A DNA stretch of 64,000 bases from Calonectria ilicicola. Taxonomy: Eukaryota > Ascomycota > Sordariomycetes > Hypocreales > Nectriaceae. Both the position numbers and the translations under genes were made by a program. Below, piece after piece: positions 48,311 to 60,609 of the stretch (position 1 is its first letter; every line of letters begins with the position of its first letter). The notes under the pieces are model-generated. The model did no database searches and was not told the DNA's origin. It worked only from the letters and a program-made list of their open reading frames with translations. The stretch lies in assembly GCA_020809705.1 (NCBI GenBank), contig CP085830.1:4960001-5024000 (forward strand), written 5' to 3'.

Positions 48311-51300
48311 AACAGCCCTTATACCATAGATGAATATATTTTTAAAGTCGTATACACCATTTTCCCATTGTCATTTTGACATCACTGCCGTTATCGGAAC
48401 ATGGAATGGTCGGTTCGGGTTCTCGGGTTAGCTTACACCGAGCTCGACGCGACGCGGTGGATACGCTCGGGTAATCATTATGCCTGCATCGCGGGGCTTC
48501 AGTTAGGGTCACGCATCATCTCCCGAGCAGCTTGGCCTTCAAGAGAATGCATCACAAGACCCGACAATTGAACTAATGCTTATACATCCTTAAAGTTCTC
48601 ATGGAGAAGGCTCAACTTCATATGTCTCACCATCAACGCCTACGACTTTTGGAACTGCCCCAGTTCGCTTAGGCTTCAAAATGTCGTCAAATCACCACTC
48701 CATTGACAGTGGTACCAATTCAGCCATAGACCCTGGTGTTTCTCACAATCAAGCTGCGTAGATTGATTCGTGTCTATATCCTAGATGAATTAAAATAACG
48801 AAAAAGTATAGTAACCAAAGAATTCTAACTTCAAGCGATATTTTTTATATATTGAATTTGAAGACGAGAGTGTAGGGTAGTCTCAGTCAATACGGCAACT
48901 ACAGAATTTCCATTAATATTGTATCTATCTGTGCAAATAACAGGCTTCTATTTTCTTATTTTGAATTCCAATTTTGTGAATTTTCTTATAGATCTTTTGC
49001 AAGTGATTTGAGGGGACATTGCGGATCAACACATATTTGGGCTTGACAGTGCGGCGTTCATTCACACCGCTCAAAGGAGCGGCTGTCATTCTGAACACTT
49101 GACGAACTTGGGGGCATGAAGTAGCTTCGCACCATTGCTATTATGCCTCTGCCATAGCAATCTTAATCACCCACCATGCACAACCATGATCTTTTGGTGC
49201 CTGGGGAGCAAATCCCTTGCTTCAGTTAGCTTAGGAAGGCAAAGAATCGGATCACAAGTATTTTATAGTTTGGAATGGTGTTCATATATTGACAAGGCAA
49301 TGGCTATATAATAGCTGGATATGAATTAAATAAAACCGATTGGCTTATTACTGAATGCGGCTCGATAGTGAGACTGGGAAAGACACCAGGGGTTGCATTG
49401 TCTCAGCCACTGATCAGTTTTTACGAGATCCGTGAACCTGGTGTTTAAATCACATAATAATGACAAAATATCTCGGATTCATAAGAATTATTGGCTGTTC
49501 TTGATGTAGGCTTAGTTAGAATAGTTTCTCAACTAACCAAGCCGGCGCATCCATGTAGTGTGTTATGGTGCGCTTATCTGGATATGGTATTGAGATAGGG
49601 TATATTTACGGTAAGTGGTTTGATGAAAGGGTGCTCTGGAATCGAGAATTCATGATCTTGTTCAAATTACATAAAATTAACATCTGCAGATGCCGTGTTG
49701 TAGTGTCCGACCGAAGCCATCGCCAAATTCACCATCAGCCGTGTATTCTTGTAGATCTGACATCGAATTCATGAATACGATTTAAGTAAAATGTCGAGAA
49801 TAGAAATTACGAATGATGGAATGATACACCGATACCCGTGAAAAAATTTACTGGACTCTAGTCCTGAGTTTCCTTGGAGTTCTGTACTAAATCGTTTAGT
49901 CATTGTTGATGACGAATGCGACTGCGTTTTTCCCCCCAAGTTTGTCAAAAGGAATAAGGTGTGACTTGGATGATATATTTATTTTAAATAAATTGGATTT
50001 GATCAAGATTGTCCTGTACAGAGCATTTAGTCGATTTTTTATTCACTGGGTAAACTATGGCCAAACGTAGTTGTATTTGTTACCATTGTGGCTTTGGGGC
50101 TCCCTCTTGGTTGGGCCTACGGTTTATCAAAAGAAACGAGATTTGTTTTGCGCCCATGTCTTCGCGGAAGCATAATGCAGAGATTAAAACAACAAGAGCA
50201 TTTGCACGACGTCTCTGTTTCTGTTTGTAAGAATGAAACCATACTCTGAAACGAATGATTTGTGTCTAAACCGGGTGTAGTAACTAATCACCGCTACACT
50301 TTGGAATTTGAAACCATTCATGTGGAGTATGATCTTCTGGCATCTGGTGAAAAATAGGGGAACTGTGGAGTGCAATCGCCGAAGAACATGTATGCTATCC
50401 ACCCGAATCTAGATGGAAGATCTGACTTGTCAGAATGTAGTGATTTGATGGAGATAGGCCGGAGAAAATAATCCCATCGCGGACCAGGTTATGGGAAAAA
50501 TGCGGGCTACTGTGGAGTCGTACTATTATTGCTTTGTTGCTAAGTCGTAACCCCAGACACTCCTTGAATATGCGAAGTCCATATTGGGACACCGGCCTCG
50601 GTTTTGGACAAATGACTTCTGGTAATATTAAAATTGTTGATGACATTCATCTCAGTTGAACGACTAAGCGATCGAATTAATCGATCAACATTCCATTCAT
50701 CCTGATTCAGTTTATTATTTGCGATTGTGGATTCGAGCGGAGTGGTTTGGAAGATCAAAAATCCCCACATGGCCAATTCTGTGGAGCGGGATGAGTCAGA
50801 GCTCACTGAGCACGGTGTAAAAGATGGAGAAAGTATGAGTTTCTAGATATGACAGCACCCTGGTTATGGGTTTTTGCATCGTCATGGAATCGGGTAGTTC
50901 GGCATGTGAAGATGAGGTGCATCTGATGAGAGGGGGCTTAGTCGGGGACGGCCTGTTCCCCGACGTTGAATCAATGAGCTTAACAGCGCTACTAGTAACC
51001 GCTGACGAGACAGATCACAATGATATTGAAAGAAGGACAATTAGTTGATCTAGCTTCACTCTCTAGTGGGGGTGACCTTCCATTCCATGCACAAAACGGA
51101 AGGATCTGTCTTCCAGACCTATCCAGATTTGAAATGGGATGGATAAGTTTGTCCTTGGAGAGGTCTGTGTGGTTTGTGATCCACATAGGAGGGCGGTTGG
51201 CCGAGTTCAGGCCGGTGGGCTGAACGCAGGAACCCGCCAAGAGATTTAGGCGTACTACCATACATGATTCATGACCTAAAAACCGGTGTAAGCTCCGAAA

Positions 51301-52778
51301 TAGGCAAGGTTGTAGAATGAAACAGGTACACTCCGAGACATACTCACTTTAACCATAGATCTTCATTGCCATTACTCATTTCGGTCCGAATATAATGAGG
51401 CTCTACGAATCTAGCAAATAGCAGCAGGCGCCATTCAGTTAATCCCGAGTTAGACCATCCTCTTCCCTGGGTCTGACATTTAACCGCCAAGCGATGAGGT
51501 TACAGGGCATGCAAAATATCCAAACGAGCATTGAGAATTGAATAATGAAATGAAGAGCGACAAAGGAAAAGGGGAAATAGGGAAAGCTGGTTGTTGAGTA
51601 CCAACACTAGCGATGTCTTTTAGCTAAGCGAGCTTCAGATGGGACAAGGCTATTCCCTGCGCTCTTCCTTGCGCGCTTCCCTGTCCATGTAGAATCTGCC
51701 TGATTCTTGTGTTGTCCAATTTCTCAATTGCAAACAAATCGGCTGCTTGTCATGCCATCGTCGATCTCACCCCTAAAGAGAGATTCCAGGGCTGATGGCT
51801 GGGAATACTCAATACTCAGCGCGGAGCGCGCTTGGCTGCGCTGCCCCACAACGGCAAGATCGTCGTCGAAGCAAGGGGCCGTTGAGGCGACCCGATCTAG
51901 CCTGATGGGTCAATCGACCAATAGGAAAACAGTTTGCCCGCGGAAGAAATGCCATGCTGCTGTCTCATGGCATTTGAACGGAGCTGAGAGTCAACCCCCC
52001 CACAAACCGATGATAGTCCAATGGTAGGCGCTGTCGTGAATATTCAAACACTTGAGTATCCACCATGAACTGGGATATGCTTGACAATTTTGGCACCTTT
52101 TCCTGCGATGCCACGATGGCACACATCCATTTCCCCGGACCCATCCCGGCATCATCAATGACACAAATAAGCATCCCCAATTCCGAATACTGGTCAAATC
52201 ATGCCCCCAACGTACGATTTTTGCACGTTGCTGGAAACTACCGTGCCCATCGGATCCGTCACAAGACGCTACGCGTGTCATGATCTGCACAAGGACAGAA
52301 AGATCCGGCGGGATCTCCACGGGATCTCCACCCATATTTTACGTGGTTGGAGCATCAATTGGGTACACTGAGAAGGGACCACGCGATGGCGTAGGTAGCG
52401 TCGCTTAGGGCCACATGGAAGGGGTTGTCACAGCGCAACGCTAGAATGCTCGAGACCATATCTGGCTACTGCGTTGACGGCGTATCCAATCAGGGAAAGG
52501 TGTGCCCGAGTCGAGGCTCAAACGCTAGCAGGATGAGAAGAATCAGTTGCAGAGCTATTCCCGAGTTTTCCCAGCGAGCTTCTCGCCACGCTCCAGGTAC
52601 AAGAAAAATGAGTCTGATCGCCGCCGCCATGAACTTCTGGTGGCCACTTATAGACCCACTGCCTTGGTCGTCTTGCTTTTCATATAGGCCCATCAGCCTC
52701 GCTGCAAATCCACTCTGACGCACCCGTTTCTTTTTCCAAATCACACGAACCGTCCGGCCGGATTGAATTGTTTGCATC
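48311..52778. other. 4.5-kb spacer without a supported gene
   Basis: Composition is normal to slightly AT-rich. Short ORFs occur throughout (for example 49565-49774, 50540-50806, 50992-51261 and 52490-52780) without motifs or plausible exon chains. No repeats, tRNA or rRNA were seen. It could hold non-coding RNA or a decayed gene. Confidence 0.5.
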
Positions 52779-54146
52779 ATGGCGGCTGAAAGTCGGGCGC
52801 CGCAAATTGCTGGCGTTACTTACGCCATGGTCATCATCTCCTCTATTGCGACGTTGCTTCGAATATACTGCCGAGGATGGGTCATCAAATCGTTTGGGGT
52901 GGACGATTGGCTTGCTGTCGTTGCACAGGTGTGTTCATGAATACCGATTTGGTCATTGAAGTGGTCTGTTACTCACATATCAAAGCTTCTATTTATTATC
53001 TTTTGTGCCTATGAGATTACTGGTGTTCACTGGGGTACTGGACAGCACTTGGCTGACATCCCTCATGCTAATATTCCCAAGGCTATGCAGGTAAGAAACA
53101 ACACAGACATTCATCTGTGATCTAGGTGTTTTCTAACATTGTATTAGATGTGGTGGACATGTGAGCCCTTATACGTCTTGACCAACATGTTCATCAAGGC
53201 TAGTATCGCAATTTTCCTGTTGAGAATCTGCGTTCAAAGAATCCACAAGATCATCATCTGGGTTGTCGTCGGAGCTACGGAAATCTACAGCTTATTCTTC
53301 TTCCTTCTTTTCGTACTTCAGTGTCGACCTACCTCCCTGTTTTGGCTACGATATACCGACAACCCCCCCGCCGGAAGTTGCTTGGATGCGATTGTTGTTT
53401 CCAACTGTTTTTACGGTTACTCTGCCATTAGTTGCTGGACCGATTGGACATACAGTATTCTTCCAATCTTCCTTGTTTGGAATTTGCAGATGAGCACTCG
53501 AGTCAAGGTTTCGGTCGTTGTTGTGCTGGCTGCAGGTGCCATGTACGTTCCCCACGTCCCATTCTAAGTTCTTATTGGGAGCAAAACAGCTGACACAATT
53601 AACTGCAGTGCCTCGAGTGCGACGATTATTCGATTCCCCTACCTTCATTCGTTAACCGATATCAACGATTTCTTATATTCCACCTCAGATGTTGCCATTT
53701 GGTCGACCGTCGAGACTGGCATTGGTATCACCACTTCCGGAGTGGCAACTCTTCGCCCGCTTCTTCGCAGCTTTTTTGGCGGCGGTTCGTCTGCGCCGGG
53801 ACAGGGAACATCTGCTCGACAATGGCACAGGACAGGAAGCAACCATCCTAGCGGAGGATACATCCGCAACCCTAGTACGAATGGCGATGAAGGATTCGAG
53901 TTGCATCAGAAGACCGATAAGCGCATTGGAGTCACTACAGTCATCGATCATGGCAAGCGCGACCTCGAAGCCCAAAAGGATAAGGGTGACAATGGCTCCG
54001 ACGCATCATTTTCCGTGGGCAATGATGATTGGAATAGCAGCCAGTCAAATCTGGCAGCAAATGTCAGCAAGCCACCAAAGGCGCAGGGTTGGAATATCAC
54101 AGTCAAAAAGTCAGTTGTCCAAACTAGCGAGCCTGGGCATATGTAG
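52779..54146 (+). CDS. Rhodopsin-domain (Pth11-like) integral membrane protein
   Basis: Seven-helix plasma-membrane protein of the fungal Pth11-like group without a CFEM domain; a receptor-like role is assumed for the family, ligand unknown. Exons 52779-52928, 52986-53090, 53148-53542 and 53609-54146 give 395 residues. Family landmarks are LRIYCRGWVIKSFGVDDWLAVVA in the first loop, then TGVHWGTGQH, EPLYVLTNMFIKASIAIFLLRI, a CRP..LFW loop, a Cys-containing outer loop, TDWTYSILPIFLVW and, after the last helix, YSTSDVAIWSTVETGIGITTSGVATLRPL. The tail of about 110 residues is hydrophilic and probably cytoplasmic. Start ATGGCGGCTG was chosen because it directly precedes helix 1. The gene runs convergently to the esterase gene, with 520 bases between the stops. 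Confidence 0.9.
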
Positions 54147-54667
54147 ATTTGGAAGCGGCAGCCGATTGAATATGCGATCATGTCGAAAAAGTACATTAAT
54201 GTTGAGGGAGAAGAAAACTTAATGATATGAACTAATGAATAGACAATGGGCACTACTCTGTCCTCTTCTCACATAATTTTCTAATAACCGTAGTATTTAT
54301 GTCATTATCTCATTTCTCCAATCAAATTGTGTCTCCAATACACCTTTCTTAGCGTTTATCTCTGTTGATCGATGATGAAGCACAATATGAGGCAGGATTG
54401 TGAATTTAGGTGGCCTGTCAGATAGCCATTATCACACTAAGGAACACCGAGACAGTTGAATTTAGCCAGAAGAATAGTTTATATCTCAGACATATATAGT
54501 ACACGGAGGTTAAAATTGATGAACGCTTGATGGCTGCAGAATTGCTGCTATTTGTACATTGGTTAACACAATTTGACAAACTGTCCACTCTAGTCCAGAC
54601 ATTTCGTCACCCTGATCATACAAAACTCAGGCGATTCAAGCAAAATCGCGAACAGCCTCCTTCTGGA
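54147..54667. other. Convergent 3' spacer
   Basis: AT-leaning spacer between two genes that face each other. It should hold both polyadenylation regions. No gene was seen. Confidence 0.6.
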
Positions 54668-56383
54668 TTACTCCAGCAGAACAGGTGCGTCCTGGCATGA
54701 CCAACACTTGCTGGAAGCAGCGTCCTTGCAGCTGGCATCAAACTGAGCCTTTTGAGGATACGGACACAACATACGGTCCTGTGTCGTGCCATCAGAGCTG
54801 TTCAATTTGAAGTATGTGGATTCTGGCGCTGTGCCGTTTTCAACCCAGTTGCGTAGCTGATCGAAGAGCTGATTTGGCTGGCCACTCTTTCCGCCGCCAA
54901 AACAGTGGCTCAACCCAGGCACTTCAAAGAAGCGGTAAAATTGGTGAATATCAGGGATGACTTCTGTAACGGAGTTGTAGTATCTTTCTGTCGACTTGAA
55001 AGGAATGATGTTGTCGGCCTATGCCCTCATTAGTTGAATTCCAAGATGGACTAATAGTCAAAGCAGCAAGTTGCACATACCAAACCATGGAAACTAACAA
55101 TTTTGCCCCCCGCATTCTGAAACGCGGTGAGGTCTGGGTCCACAGTGTCGATTATTGAGGTGTATTGCTGTCTGCTTTGATACGCAAGTGTATCATATTC
55201 GGCGCGAGTAAGATTCAACATGTCAAGGTCTGGATTCTTGGCCCCGAAAAGCTGTATCCACTGTTGTCCAACTATAAAAGGGGATCCGCTGCAAGTAGCT
55301 CCTGTGCAGTTTGTCACTGCAAGTCCAATACTGAAAGGACTTGGCGCGTTGCCTGTCAAGTCAGCTCCGGGACCGATGCCATGATATACAAGCTTGTCGT
55401 TCGGATTCTTTCTGCCATGCCAAGTAGCATTTACCACAGTTGCTGCCACTTCACTAACGACAACATTGGTGCCCTTAGCCTGGGTGCAATTAATGGCTTT
55501 GTCAACAACAGAGAAGGGATCAAACTTGGCCAGACACTCGTCGACGGAATAAATTATACCATCGACAACGCCGTCAAGGCCATCGCACGATGAGATTGCT
55601 GCTGCAGTTATGGCGTCAAATTCGCAAGCGTAGGGATAGTCATGAAGTTCGTTCATGAGCTGCTGGGGGGATTGTGCGTAGGCTGCCAAGTCTGAAAAAT
55701 AAATAGCCGGGGCTCCAGCTGAGATGCCGTCATACGCGGTTGGGTATCGCTGGGCTAACATGAGTCCTTGTCTACCACCCTGGGAACAGCCGTTCCAGTA
55801 AGAATATTTAGGGCCTCTTCCATAAAAGCTCTTGATAAGAGACTTGCCGATAATGGCCTAAAAGTAGGATAATGGTGTTAGTTTGAGCCTCACACGACGC
55901 ACGTGACTGACAAACCTCGTCATTCAAAGACACAGAACCCAAGTTTTGCAGATTGTACAAATTGACATTTCCAGGACTAAGGAGCGCCCAGAGGCTTGCA
56001 TCTTCGCCGGAACCAAGACCGCCATCTGTGGTAATGGTGGCAAATCCATCGGCGAGTGCTCCCTGCATATTGCTGTACGTCAAACTTATTCGGCCCGCGG
56101 ACCACCCGCTGCCTCCAACTGCTTGGAATCTACCATTCCAAGTCAATGGAAGCCATGCTTCGACATTTATGTTGTCATTCTGGCCTGGGTGAGTATATGA
56201 AACAGTGACGTTGCAGAAACTAGCGTTGTCTAGACTGGCGTCTGGTGCGGTGTAGCGGAATGCTTCGGGCACAGAAGCACTGTAGTTCGTAACCAAATTC
56301 GCCTCCAGAGACAAAATCTCTGCACCGAAAACAGATGGTGCGAAAGCATCCGAGACACAATTTCGAACGAGAGAAAGCGCCAT
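54668..56383 (-). CDS. Tannase/feruloyl esterase family hydrolase
   Basis: Serine esterase that releases phenolic acids (ferulic or gallic) from plant cell-wall or tannin esters; the substrate cannot be told from sequence. Exons 56383-55916, 55857-55081 and 55018-54668 give 531 residues, normal for the family. The nucleophile is Ser181 in GCSQGG. Asp417 follows the second intron (HGL|ADN), and His453 stands in SHCFGG. Cys180 and Cys454 are next to Ser and His, forming the CS-D-HC arrangement typical of the family. A calcium-loop-like segment (CDGLDGVVDGII) is present. The protein starts MALSLVRNCV and, unlike usual family members, shows no signal peptide; either secretion was lost or a leader exon was missed. 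Numerous N-glycosylation sequons argue that the ancestor was secreted. Confidence 0.92.
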
Positions 56384-56472
56384 ATTGAATGAATGTGTTT
56401 GAGATTGGGTGATGTTGGTTAACAGATGATGATGATGACCACAAAGAAAATATTACGAGGCTCTTTCAATCG

Positions 56473-56481
56473 CTTTATATC
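56473..56481 (-). promoter_or_regulatory. TATA-like box of the esterase gene
   Basis: On the minus strand it reads GATATAAAG, about 90 bases before the ATG at 56383. Its position supports that ATG as the genuine start rather than an internal exon. This is inferred from sequence only. Confidence 0.4.
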
Positions 56482-57595
56482 AATGGAACTGATCCGAGGC
56501 ATTTTCAAGTGAAATTAGGATCCTATAATGCACAGGTCGTGAAAGATCACAACACATAGCTACGCATTGGCCATGGGCGACCCGCCGAGCCAAATCCGAG
56601 GTCTGCTCAATACACCAGAATAGAATATTATTACATGGATTCCATTAATTAAAGTCTGAGCCATAATTCATAGTCCTAGATTGGTATGTGCTTAGAGAAA
56701 AAAAAATCATGGACTCGTGGTTTGAAACAGGCTGAGCTCTGGACACAGACCAGCCGGAAGCTCCGGCTCTTGAACCTTGTAAGTATGGCTATTGGAGCCA
56801 GCCACTATACTGGATAAGCTTACAAATTAGTGGAGTTTGTAAGCTCGGATTGTGGTTTCCGAAAATCATTCCTCGGAGACCAGGTATGATCGGCCGTGAA
56901 CACGGCAACTGAAGTTCGCATTAATTAAACCCTAAGTTTCCAAAAGTTAGTCAGCCAGTCTCGCAGCAACATCGATATTGATGATAAAAGCGACATAGTA
57001 GCCGCATTGATTCCTGGCAGAGATTAATGAAACATTCATCTTTAAAAAAAAAAAGGGCTGTCTTCTTTTCCACATTACTTGAGGTACGTTTTCTCACGAG
57101 AAGGACGGCGTCACGAGGATGTTTGTTTGGTCGAGATGACTATCACAGACAGAATAGGAGTAAGAAAAAAAAGAAATTACTGAGCGTTGTAGGGCCAAAA
57201 AAAAGAATCAGATGAAAGTCGACTGTGTTTGAAATGGGTATAATTTCGACTAGTTTATTGTAATTTATGACGTGGTGGGGGGGATGTGGAGAAAGTTGCT
57301 CGAGGTTTTTGATGTGGTTGAAGATACATACATAAGCTTTACAATCGTCTTAAATTTAAATAAGCCCATTGATTGAAACAAATGAAACTGTGGATAAGTC
57401 TAATGATTTACTTGTGAAATGCAGTCTATAGTGTATCTAAATAACACGCAATCCAAAACTCTACCAGTAGAGTTCAGGGTAGCCTTCGTGGCATTGGTGA
57501 TCTGGTCATTCAAATCCTCCGATCTTATAAGGTCAGTGCATCACCAGACAAATGTCTATGAAATATTGTTGTATGATCAGGTGTTCTTGCTCTGT
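56482..57595. other. Spacer between esterase promoter and GT2 gene end
   Basis: About 1.1 kb with several purine-rich runs (57035-57055 and 57160-57205). No gene was recognised. It should contain the distal esterase promoter and the 3' end of the GT2 gene. Confidence 0.5.
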
Positions 57596-59518
57596 TTAAA
57601 TGCGTGGGAGCACGTTGAATCGTTGTAGTTCTGGGAACAAGAGGGCCGCATGTGCATGTGAAAAGGCCAACGGCGCCGCGATTCTGACTGCAGCCACTGC
57701 AATAATAAATAGCCATGCGCATTGGAACGCAGTTCCATCTCTGATGCGTGCGAGAAGCCAACCCCCACGTCTCGAGGAAATCTCCTTGCTCTCAGGGACC
57801 CCGGTCGAAAGGCCACGTGGGAGGGTCCCCCAGGACCCGTCAAAGATGGTGATGACAGACCACATAAAAATGCTGGGTTGCATAGCCATAAACCAGAGGA
57901 TGGAGGGGAATAACCATAGTAGATCTGGGGCAAAGGTGGCATCGGCGCTAAAAAAGACAATATAAGATGCCTGCAGCGCATTGGCACAGAATAAGTCAAG
58001 GAGGATAATTGGCAAAAAGGGCCCGCCAAGCCCGGCTTGTCCAACAAATGCGAAACAAGTCACTTTGTAGAATACAATTATTGGCGCAATTCGTGCTTTC
58101 ATGATGCTGTAGAGGTGCCATGGCGATAGGCGATGCATCATCCACGGATACCAAAGCGTCTCAAGCATTGTACCTCTGGACCATCGTACCTGGAAAATAG
58201 TTAGATTTATGAACAGAATAAGATGCAAAAAATTAGTAGGAGCTGATTATTACCTGCTGCTTGACCCAAGTTTCAAAAATGTTTGGTGTATCAGTAGCGA
58301 TAATGGCATCTGGTACGTAGAGCACCGAATAACCCGCCCACAATATCCTGGTGGTGAGATGTCGGTCTTCATTGGTAATCTGAACAAGGTTAGTCGATCA
58401 AACGCATTGATAAATGGTCGGAGATTTTTACCATTCGTCTACCCCAGACGTGTTGGGTCAACCAGGGTATGAGGACCTCTTTGAGGGCTGAAAGCCGAAA
58501 TGCGCCGCACGGCCCTGGTTGGCATTCGTTGGCCCCAAAGGCAGCGCCTTGGATTTTGTTGATTTCTTGTTCAAACCAATAGTGTGATGCTGTCACTCGG
58601 GAAATAGGTGTGTGTGTTTCTCGACGTGGTAGAAACCTGAGATGGCCAGACACTCCGCCGATCTTTTCGTCGCTTTCAAGTACACCAATCATTTTACCAA
58701 TCGCGCCATTGTGAATGACGGAATCTGAGTCGGTGCTGAAAAGGGAGTCAATGCCCAAATCTTTGGAAAGTGCGATGGCAAAACACATGGTGGTGAAAAG
58801 AATATCCTTTTTGTTGCGATGAGGTTGAACGATGCATAGAGCGTTAATGTTTTGGACGCCTCCGTGAGATTCTAACAGCTCTTCCTGAATAATCTTTTGA
58901 GAAATGGAGATAGCTTCATTGATACAATTCAGCTCTACATCTTCTTCAGTGGTTTGCTTTATCGTTGAGCGGACTACCTCATGAATTCTTTCCGAGAGCG
59001 GGCTGGAAAGCTTGATGATTGCTCCCTCGGGGTGTACCTATCATGGCCGTTGTTAGATCTATATGTTGTTTAGAATGTTTAAAAATTTTACTGACAGAAC
59101 GGAAGACATTAAGCATGCCCTCATCTTCTTTTTCATCGCCGTCAATGCCTGCAATAGTAAATGTGCAAGCAGTGTCGGCAGCGACACTCTCCAGACAGCG
59201 AGAGTACAAAGCCTCATCCTCGCGCCATCCCACAACACTGCAAATAGCTCGAGGCTGAGGAGAGCTTTGTAAAGAATGTGGCGGCTCAAAGGAATTTGTA
59301 TGAGGTTTTTCAGTGTATCTGCTATCCCTCATTTGATAAATGCGACATGAGTACCAGTAATTGACGACGAGTTTGAGCACGACGTCGAGAGTAACTATCA
59401 GGAAGCCCAACTGAAGAGCTGATACTGATGCAAATGTAATCCCAAGAGACCCTCCTAGAATAAAAACTGCAGGAAGATATTTTAACAATGGCGACATGCG
59501 CCAGGTGTGTGAAGACAT
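57596..59518 (-). CDS. Processive GT2 glycosyltransferase (hyaluronan/chitin synthase-like)
   Basis: Membrane polysaccharide synthase using a UDP-sugar; the polymer is unknown (chitin-, hyaluronan- or glucan-like). Exons 59518-59096, 59037-58432, 58379-58254 and 58189-57596 give 582 residues. Two N-terminal membrane helices (about 10-55) are followed by a cytoplasmic catalytic region and four or more C-terminal helices. Catalytic motifs are complete: DSD (244-246) in STDSDS, a QPGPCGAFR acceptor-site segment, ED (347-348) in NEDRHLT and Q384-Q-V-R-W388, the QxxRW signature of processive enzymes. It lacks the long N-terminal and myosin regions of the larger fungal chitin synthases, so it is closer to compact HAS/NodC-like enzymes. 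It is transcribed divergently from the AA11-like gene, with a 1.1-kb shared upstream region. Confidence 0.9.
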
Positions 59519-60609
59519 GGTTGTGTGATGGTAGACGACCCAGGTATCAGGCTAAGGACGATGTGTGACGGAACACGGCACAAGTGCCACAAGATAACAA
59601 AAAAAAATAGATAATATAATACTAGCACCAAGGCAAAATGCCGCAAAGCAATAAGCCAGTAGTAAGCTGCATCAACCAGACTAGTTAACTGCCGGAGTGA
59701 TATGGGTTCCTGCACGCGGTCTTTTGAGGGCCTGATACTCGCAACTGAGGCCTTTGCTTAGCCGGCTCGCGATAGCTAACTTGGTGGAAACGCCGAAACT
59801 CTATTCTATCTTGTCGTCATGGGTGTGTGTGGTTTGTGCAGTTTCACAGTGGGCCAGTGTTCAGCCGACCTAGTCCGCCTCGAAAATTAGCTTTCCGTCT
59901 GTTCCCTGTCCGTGACGACGGGAATTTGAAGGCCTCGGGCACTAAGGCAACTGGGATGGCTGGGTCGGCCGAATGGTTGGTTAGGATACGAACCATGGAA
60001 TAAACACCAAGAGAAGAGTTTTTTCGTCTTCAAACAACTGCGCCTATGCTTGCACTGAAGCTGGGACCACGGCGGATCCATGCGCGGTTACGGCGGATAT
60101 AGGGCGTATGAAGTACCGAGCGGAGCATCACATCACAGCCAAGACAAGCAGGCTCCATGGCCATAGCCCCCCCCAATGGACTGGGGCCCCCGAAACTCCG
60201 CAGGGGGATTGCGAAGCCTGGTAACAAGGCTGCGTCTTCACTAATGTACTGTAACTCATGTAACTGCCAAGGATTGCGGGATGTCACGTCCCATTGTCGG
60301 GACAGGACTTTTGGTTTGTTCTCCAGTCGTGACGATGCATGGGTCTGAACAAGCCCCGAGACCGAAAGTCAAACTACAGCTTATCGTTTCCACCGTTCCA
60401 GGGTACCTTGATGTGTAGACTAGGGGAGTTGTTGTAAGGAAAAGGTGGAGGTAGAGATGCACCGGGTGTGGCAAGTATTACGCAGGTTTATAACACATTA
60501 AATCAAGTGAATTTGCCGCTTGTTTGAATGCCCAGACAAACCCCTCATCTTTGATTCCACATACTATTCATCCTATTCATTCATACTTTTCATTCCAAAT
60601 TCAGTAGTC
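59519..60609. promoter_or_regulatory. Shared divergent upstream region of GT2 and AA11-like genes
   Basis: 1.1 kb between two divergent start codons. No ORF with family features lies inside. A TTTATAAC string about 115 bases before the ATG at 60610 may be the TATA element of the AA11-like gene. Shared control of the two genes is plausible but not shown. Confidence 0.4.

Noticed and set aside
53685..54253. Overlapping ORFs on both strands across the end of the rhodopsin-domain gene
   Set aside because: They are other-frame readings of the fourth exon, which has clear family sequence in the chosen frame.
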